The notes beneath the pieces were generated by a model. That model was given only the letters and a program-made list of their open reading frames with translations, was not told where the DNA came from and did no database searches. Below, one piece after another: positions 5,741 through 7,965 of a DNA stretch of 7,965 nucleotides. Location: the NCBI RefSeq assembly GCF_031844845.1, contig NZ_JAVRMB020000074.1, positions 1-7,965 of the forward strand, given 5' to 3'. How positions within the stretch are numbered: the first letter of the stretch is position 1; every line of letters starts with the position of its first letter. Origin of the DNA: Endozoicomonas sp031844845. Lineage in GTDB: Bacteria; Pseudomonadota; Gammaproteobacteria; Pseudomonadales; Endozoicomonadaceae. Both the position numbers and the translations under genes were made by a program.

Positions 5741-6541
5741 ATGCGTTTCATACCTCTAAAAGACAAGCCAGCCGTTGGCCGTTGGGCTGCCCGATATATT
5801 GTTCAGCGTATTAAAGCATTCAATCCTGCGGCTGACCGCCCTTTCGTTCTCGGCCTGCCGACTGGCGGCACACCAATCCCTACTTATCAGGAGCTGATTC
5901 GCCTGCACAAAGAAGGTGAAGTCAGCTTTGCCAATGTGGTTACCTTCAACATGGATGAATATGTCGGACTGTCTGCTGACCATCCGGAATGCTATCAGGT
6001 ATTCATGCATCGAAACTTCTTCGACCATGTGGACATTCCTGCGGCCAACATCAACTTTCTGGATGGCAATGCTGAAGATCTGGATGCAGAATGTCATCGT
6101 TATGAAGAGACCATTAAAGGCTACGGTGGCATTGAACTGTTCATGGGCGGCGTTGGACATGACGGACACATTGCATTTAATGAGCCCGGCTCATCACTGG
6201 CCTCCCGTACCCGCCTGAAAACACTGACCACGGAAACCCGGGAAGCCAATGCCCGGTTCTTTGATCAGGACATCAACCAAGTTCCAAAACTGGCACTCAC
6301 AGTGGGTGTTGGAACCGTTCTGGACTCCCGTGAACTGATGATTCTGGCCACTGGCGCTGACAAATCCCGCGCTGTTCAGGCCACCGTGGAAGGGTCTGTG
6401 AATCATATGTGGACTATTTCCGCACTGCAGCTTCACCCGAAAGCAATGATGATCTGCGATGATCCGGCAACTCTGGACCTGAAAGTTCGCACTCTGCGCT
6501 ATTTCCAGGATATTGAATCTGAAAATATCAAGGATGCTTAA
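5741..6541 (+). CDS. nagB: Glucosamine-6-phosphate deaminase
   Basis: This cytoplasmic enzyme converts glucosamine-6-phosphate and water to fructose-6-phosphate and ammonia, the last step of GlcNAc use before glycolysis. The 266-residue length equals that of E. coli NagB, and the two align without gaps throughout. The catalytic residues D72, D141, H143 and E148 are present, in FNMDEY and DGHIAFNEP. The allosteric GlcNAc-6-phosphate site of the E. coli enzyme (S151, S152, R158, K160, T161, Y254) is also intact, so activation by GlcNAc-6-phosphate is expected. C118 and C239, a reactive thiol pair in E. coli, are kept, while E. coli C219 and C228 are S and A here. The residue before D141 is H where E. 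coli has N. GGAG at 5729-5732 supports the start. It is the first gene of the nagB-nagA operon, divergent from nagE. Confidence 0.97.
   Translation: MRFIPLKDKPAVGRWAARYIVQRIKAFNPAADRPFVLGLPTGGTPIPTYQELIRLHKEGEVSFANVVTFNMDEYVGLSADHPECYQVFMHRNFFDHVDIPAANINFLDGNAEDLDAECHRYEETIKGYGGIELFMGGVGHDGHIAFNEPGSSLASRTRLKTLTTETREANARFFDQDINQVPKLALTVGVGTVLDSRELMILATGADKSRAVQATVEGSVNHMWTISALQLHPKAMMICDDPATLDLKVRTLRYFQDIESENIKDA
6530..6534 (+). promoter_or_regulatory. Ribosome binding site that fixes the nagA start
   Basis: AAGGA lies eight bases before the ATG at 6543 and inside the last codons of nagB. It favours 6543 over the in-frame upstream ATGs at 6513 and 6534, which would overlap nagB and extend past the usual N-terminus. 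Confidence 0.65.
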
Positions 6542-6542
6542 T

Positions 6543-7715
6543 ATGTCAGTGGATAATATCACCAGCCCGGAAACTCCTTACGCCCTGATTAACTTTAAAC
6601 CGTTAACCGGTCATCCGGAGCAACAGGCAATCACTGCCATCATTATAGAGAATGGTCGAATTTCGGCCATTGGCACGGCCGAAGATGTTGTCAGGGATTA
6701 CCAGACCATTGACCTCAATGGACTGATGCTTAGCCCCGGTTTTATCGATCTGCAAATAAACGGCTGTGGTGGTGTTCTTTTTAACGACGATATATCCATC
6801 AATACGCTGGATATCATGCATGCGGCAAACCTGCGTTCAGGCTGCACAACCTTTCTGCCAACACTGATTACCAGCAGTGATGAAGATATGCGTCAGGCGG
6901 TTAGTGTGGTTCGTGAATATAAGACCATGCACCCGGATCGTGTTCCGGGCATTCATCTGGAAGGGCCTTATCTGAACCTGGAGCGGAAAGGTATACACGA
7001 CATTAACTATATTCGTGAACCTTCTCCTTCGATGATCGACTTTTTCTGCGAAAATGCCGATGTCATTACGATGATCACTCTGGCACCTGAAATGTGCCCT
7101 GCGGGTACTATCGAAAGGTTGAGCCAAGCCGGTATTGTGGTCTCCATCGGGCACACCAATGCCACCTGCGAGCAGGCTAAGGCGGCGGAAAAAGCCGGCG
7201 CCCGTTTTGCCACGCACTTGCATAATGCCATGAGCCCCCTGGGGAGTCGTGAACCCGGTGTAATCGGTGCCATTTTCGACAGCGAAGTGCTCGGCGCAGG
7301 CATTATTGCCGATGGCCATCACCTGGCCTGGGAGAACCTGCGTATTGCCCATCGTCTGATGCAGGACCGGCTGATACTGGTCACCGATGCCAGTACGCCT
7401 GCGGGTACCGACATGGAAACCTTCCAGTTCGCCGGGCAGACCATCTATCACAAGGATGGTAAGTGCTTTAACGTTGATGGCACGCTGGCCGGTTCAGCAC
7501 TGACCATGATCGAAGGTGTTGCCAATAGCATTCGTGAAGGGATTGCGCCTGATGATGTGATTCGCATGGCAACGGTTAATGCCGCCCGCGCCATCCATGT
7601 GGAGAATGAGATGGGCAGTATTGCTGTGGGTCAATTTGCCAATATTGCTATTTTTGATGATAGCTTTACCCTGCGTGGCACTGTCAGCGGTGGTGAGCTG
7701 AAACTTAGCAAGTAA
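6543..7715 (+). CDS. nagA: N-acetylglucosamine-6-phosphate deacetylase
   Basis: This cytoplasmic amidohydrolase removes acetate from GlcNAc-6-phosphate and gives glucosamine-6-phosphate for NagB. From the start at 6543 it has 390 residues, against 382 in E. coli NagA, to which it is similar along its length. Family motifs are SPGFIDLQINGCGG (64-77, with the Q71-x-N73 found in E. coli in place of HxH), HLEGP (138-142, metal-binding E140), GHTNAT (203-208, H204), THLHNAM (224-230, H225) and VTDA (280-283, catalytic D282). All metal and catalytic positions I know are intact. It begins one base after the nagB stop codon, so the two genes are almost certainly co-transcribed. Ten more upstream codons are open but unlikely to be used. 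No U-tract terminator follows; REP-like repeats begin within ten bases of the stop. Confidence 0.97.
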   Translation: MSVDNITSPETPYALINFKPLTGHPEQQAITAIIIENGRISAIGTAEDVVRDYQTIDLNGLMLSPGFIDLQINGCGGVLFNDDISINTLDIMHAANLRSGCTTFLPTLITSSDEDMRQAVSVVREYKTMHPDRVPGIHLEGPYLNLERKGIHDINYIREPSPSMIDFFCENADVITMITLAPEMCPAGTIERLSQAGIVVSIGHTNATCEQAKAAEKAGARFATHLHNAMSPLGSREPGVIGAIFDSEVLGAGIIADGHHLAWENLRIAHRLMQDRLILVTDASTPAGTDMETFQFAGQTIYHKDGKCFNVDGTLAGSALTMIEGVANSIREGIAPDDVIRMATVNAARAIHVENEMGSIAVGQFANIAIFDDSFTLRGTVSGGELKLSK

Positions 7716-7719
7716 CACT

Positions 7720-7946
7720 TGCTCGTTCCCACAGCTCTGAAGCTGTAGCAAAAGGTTGTAAATACCCATTTATATCTCCATCGTCTTTCCCGCGAAGGTG
7801 GGAATCCATCTCGAGAGTGGGAGTCTATCTCGAGCAGTGGATCCCCGCCTGCGAGGGTGTCGCAAAAGGTTGACCCTCCGTCTTTCCCGCGCAGGAGGCT
7901 GTCGCAAAACCCACCAGGAACCTCGTTCCCACGCTCTGCGTGGGAA
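7720..7946. repeat. Cluster of short interspersed REP-like repeats after nagA
   Basis: Several motifs recur within about 225 bases. CGTCTTTCCCGCG occurs at 7782-7794 and exactly again at 7879-7891. TGTAGCAAAAGGTTG (7744-7758) matches TGTCGCAAAAGGTTG (7858-7872) at 14 of 15 bases, and TGTCGCAAAA occurs again at 7900-7909. CTCGTTCCCAC followed by GCTCTG appears at 7722-7739 (with one inserted A) and 7923-7938. Diverged units of about 20 bases starting GTGGGA or GTGGAT run in tandem from 7798 to about 7856. Some units form hairpins. No transposase gene is present. Such elements are common between genes in many gammaproteobacteria, and they explain why assembly stopped here. Confidence 0.75.
7787..7804. 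repeat. Hairpin repeat unit, TTCCCGC stem type
   Basis: TTCCCGC (7787-7793) pairs with GTGGGAA (7798-7804) around GAAG, with one G-T wobble. It resembles the widespread intergenic repeat of the form TTCCCGCG...GGGAATCCA found in many proteobacteria. Confidence 0.6.
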
Positions 7947-7947
7947 C
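7925..7947. repeat. Perfect palindromic repeat unit at the contig edge
   Basis: GTTCCCACGC (7925-7934) and GCGTGGGAAC (7938-7947) are exact 10-bp inverted repeats around TCT. The last C is also the first base of the adapter, so the right arm may be truly complete or complete only by coincidence. Confidence 0.7.
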
Positions 7948-7965
7948 TGTCTCTTATACACATCT
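7947..7965. other. Nextera (Tn5 mosaic end) sequencing adapter
   Basis: CTGTCTCTTATACACATCT is the exact 19-base mosaic-end sequence used in transposase-based libraries. Natural Tn5 inside and outside ends differ from this engineered hybrid, and no Tn5 genes are nearby. It is untrimmed adapter, so the genome ends at about 7946. Minus-strand frames entering from this end begin with MCIRDS or MYKRQ, which are translations of adapter and should not be annotated. Confidence 0.97.

Noticed and set aside
6513..6542. Upstream start for nagA at 6513
   Set aside because: It would overlap nagB and add ten residues not expected from the family, whereas the ATG at 6543 has AAGGA at ideal spacing.
6837..7451. 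Minus-strand open frame of 204 codons opposite nagA
   Set aside because: It is a shadow of nagA with no family match and no ribosome binding site noted.
7731..7746. ACAGCT/AGCTGT hairpin as a nagA terminator
   Set aside because: No T tract follows, and the element shares sequence with the nearby repeats, so it is better treated as part of the repeat cluster.
7631..7963. Minus-strand open frames running through the repeat cluster from the right edge (MCIRDS... and MYKRQ... starts)
   Set aside because: Both start codons lie inside the sequencing adapter and the frames run through intergenic repeats and the end of nagA antisense. They are artefacts.
7947..7965. A natural Tn5-type transposon end
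   Set aside because: The sequence is the engineered mosaic end and not a native Tn5 end, and no transposase or resistance gene is present.

Overview
The window reads as the end of a contig from a gammaproteobacterium. The clearest content is an N-acetylglucosamine (GlcNAc) uptake and breakdown locus whose NagE, NagB and NagA closely resemble the Escherichia coli proteins I remember. The fused EIIA-HPr-EI protein is the arrangement known as NagF in Pseudomonas aeruginosa. The short palindromic repeats at the right end are of a type common between genes in marine and host-associated gammaproteobacteria. An Endozoicomonas-like or other host-associated organism would fit, but that is a guess.

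Layout: positions 1-423 are AT-rich (about 34% G+C by hand count) with no recognisable gene, a near-perfect palindrome and a run of nine Gs. Positions 424-846 (+) encode a 140-residue protein of about 40% G+C. Its residues 67-118 align without gaps to the basic helix-loop-helix (bHLH) domain of eukaryotic transcription factors. This is the most unusual item here. A terminator at 967-999 ends the leftward operon nagE-nagF (5360 down to 1018), whose two genes overlap by four bases. A control region of 380 bases (5361-5740) separates it from the rightward operon nagB-nagA (5741-7715). From about 7720 to 7946 the sequence is a mosaic of short REP-like repeats. The last 19 bases (7947-7965) are an exact Nextera/Tn5 mosaic-end adapter, so they are a library artefact and not genome.

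How the genes work together: NagF carries EI, HPr and EIIA and passes phosphate from PEP to NagE. NagE is a membrane EIIC permease with two EIIB domains in tandem, and it imports GlcNAc as GlcNAc-6-phosphate. NagA deacetylates this to glucosamine-6-phosphate, and NagB deaminates and isomerises that to fructose-6-phosphate plus ammonia. The locus therefore encodes a complete PTS phosphorelay and the route into glycolysis. No regulator gene (NagC, NagR or NagQ type) is in the window. The control region holds palindromes that could be CRP/FNR-family or repressor sites.

The bHLH-like gene shares no visible function with the nag genes. Its bacterial-style ribosome binding site and uninterrupted frame support a real bacterial gene. 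The composition change and the contig-end artefact mean a chimeric assembly should be excluded first.
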